Of a stretch of 6,951 nt of DNA, positions 6,111-6,951 are shown piece after piece. Position 1 is the first letter of the stretch; each line of letters opens with the position of its first letter. The notes beneath the pieces were generated by a model that ran no database searches, was not told the origin of the DNA, and saw only the letters and a program-made list of their open reading frames with translations. This DNA is from Allobosea sp. (GTDB lineage Bacteria > Pseudomonadota > Alphaproteobacteria > Rhizobiales > Beijerinckiaceae). The stretch lies in the NCBI GenBank assembly GCA_021732895.1, contig JAKFWE010000091.1:1-6951 (forward strand), given 5' to 3'. A program made the translations under genes and the position numbers.

Positions 6111-6117
6111 ATGGCTT

Positions 6118-6146
6118 TTGACAGGTCGAGCGCCAAACGCCAAGAA
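6118..6146 (+). promoter_or_regulatory. Possible promoter of the asparaginase gene
   Basis: TTGACA (6118-6123) is a perfect -35 hexamer 51 nt upstream of the asparaginase ATG. The -10 at a 17-nt spacing (CAAGAA, 6141-6146) is poor, so either an activator is needed or the box is fortuitous. Confidence 0.35.
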
Positions 6147-6174
6147 GCCGCGCGCCTGCCGCACGGAGACCGCC

Positions 6175-6951
6175 ATGGAAAACCCCGTTCTCGCCGAAGT
6201 CCTGCGCGGCGCCCTCGTCGAATCGCGTCATCGCGGCGCGGCGGCCGTGATCGACGCCGACGGCGCGGTCGTGCTGTCGCTCGGCGATATCGACAGGCCG
6301 GTGTTCCCGCGCTCTGCCGTGAAGGCGATTCAGGCGCTGCCGCTGATCGAAAGCGGCGCGGCTGATCGCTACAGGTTGAGCGACGCTGAAATCGCGCTCG
6401 CCGTGGCCTCGCATTCCGGCGAGCCGGCCCATGCCGAGGCCTCTCTCGCCATGCTCGGGAAGGCAGGGCGCGACGCCGATTGCCTCGAATGCGGAACGCA
6501 ATGGCCGATGAACGAGGCGGCGGCGCGCGCTATCGCGAAAGCCGGGCGGGAGCCCAGCGCCCTGACCAACAACTGCTCGGGCAAGCATGCCGGCTTCGTC
6601 TGCCTCGCCTGCGGCCTCGACGAGGATCCCGCCGGCTACGTCAAGGCGGGCCATGCCGTGCAGCAGGCGGTGCGCGATGCGCTGGAATCGGTCACCGGCG
6701 CCGCCCATTCCGCCGAGGCGATGGGCGTCGACGGCTGTTCGATCCCGACCTACGCCGTGCCGCTGCGGTCGCTGGCGCTGGGGTTCGCCCGCTTCGGCAT
6801 GGGGCATGGCTTTGGCGCCGAACGCGCCAAGGCGGCGGCGCGCATCCGCAGAGCCGTCGCCGCCCACCCCTTCATGGTCGCCGGCGCCGGCCGCTTCGAC
6901 ACCCGCGCGATGGAGGTGCTGGGCGCGCGCACCTTCATCAAGACCGGGGCG
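6175..6951 (+). CDS. L-asparaginase, Rhizobium etli type (asparaginase II family), 3' end cut by window
   Basis: The visible 259 residues belong to the R. etli AnsA-like asparaginase family (Pfam Asparaginase_II), which hydrolyses L-asparagine to aspartate and ammonia and is unrelated in fold to E. coli AnsA/AnsB; it belongs to the serine beta-lactamase-like fold. Key residues are in place: the Ser-x-x-Lys pair in PRSAVKAIQ (Ser47, Lys50), ASHSGEP (78-84), CGTQWP (106-111), TNNCSGKHAG (131-140) with Cys134 and Lys137, and GVDGCSIPTYAVPL (184-197) with Cys188. In the R. etli enzyme the equivalents of Cys134, Lys137 and Cys188 bind zinc. The frame starts at an ATG with GGAG 6 nt upstream and runs open off the edge; about 70-110 C-terminal residues are missing by comparison with usual family length. 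No export signal is seen, so it is cytoplasmic. It is divergent from the hydrolase gene. Confidence 0.93.
   Translation, partial: MENPVLAEVLRGALVESRHRGAAAVIDADGAVVLSLGDIDRPVFPRSAVKAIQALPLIESGAADRYRLSDAEIALAVASHSGEPAHAEASLAMLGKAGRDADCLECGTQWPMNEAAARAIAKAGREPSALTNNCSGKHAGFVCLACGLDEDPAGYVKAGHAVQQAVRDALESVTGAAHSAEAMGVDGCSIPTYAVPLRSLALGFARFGMGHGFGAERAKAAARIRRAVAAHPFMVAGAGRFDTRAMEVLGARTFIKTGA

Noticed and set aside
5716..6867. 383-codon minus-strand open frame opposite the asparaginase gene
   Set aside because: No motifs; it overlaps two well-supported genes and has shadow-like composition.

Overview
The window is GC-rich, with G/C dominating third codon positions, and most open frames opposite its genes are low-complexity Arg/His/Gln/Asp-rich shadows. 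Together with the Rhizobium etli-type asparaginase at the right end, this points to an alphaproteobacterium, probably Hyphomicrobiales (a Bosea/Methylobacterium/Rhizobium-like organism). That placement is inference; there is no rRNA or other marker gene here. I see no mobile element, CRISPR array, tRNA or rRNA.

Left half (1-3900): an oligopeptide/dipeptide/nickel-type (PepT family) ABC importer operon on the minus strand. Its order is substrate-binding protein (2109-3710), DppB-like permease (997-1974), DppC-like permease (47-1000, sharing an ATGA stop/start with the previous gene), and what looks like the first codons of another operon gene, possibly an ATPase, running off the left edge (from 50, GTGA overlap). 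The 134-nt gap between the binding-protein gene and the permease genes holds two inverted-repeat structures, a common place for mRNA stabilisation or attenuation in such operons.

Middle (3711-4872): a LysR-type regulator gene (3921-4850, plus strand) is divergent from the transporter operon. The shared, comparatively AT-rich region between them has a perfect TATAAT facing the transporter and several small dyads. The layout suggests that the LysR protein controls the transporter, probably in response to the imported compound. A GC-rich hairpin lies just after the LysR stop, before the convergent next gene.

Right half (4894-6951): a minus-strand pair encodes a stand-alone Lrp/AsnC effector-domain protein of 78 aa (4894-5130) and an alpha/beta hydrolase with HGGYW and GHSAGG motifs, resembling kynurenine formamidase (5196-6020). 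Divergent from the hydrolase, after a 154-nt region with two short dyads and a consensus TTGACA box, starts an R. etli-type L-asparaginase (6175 onward) that is cut by the window edge with 259 residues visible. A formamidase-like amidohydrolase, an amino-acid-sensing domain and an asparaginase side by side suggest amino-acid/amide catabolism, but no pathway can be proven from this window.

Overall this is a fairly ordinary metabolic and transport region. The points worth a second look are the orphan effector-domain protein beside two amidohydrolases, the structured gap inside the transporter operon, and the two divergent control regions. I found no convincing sign of a wholly new system.
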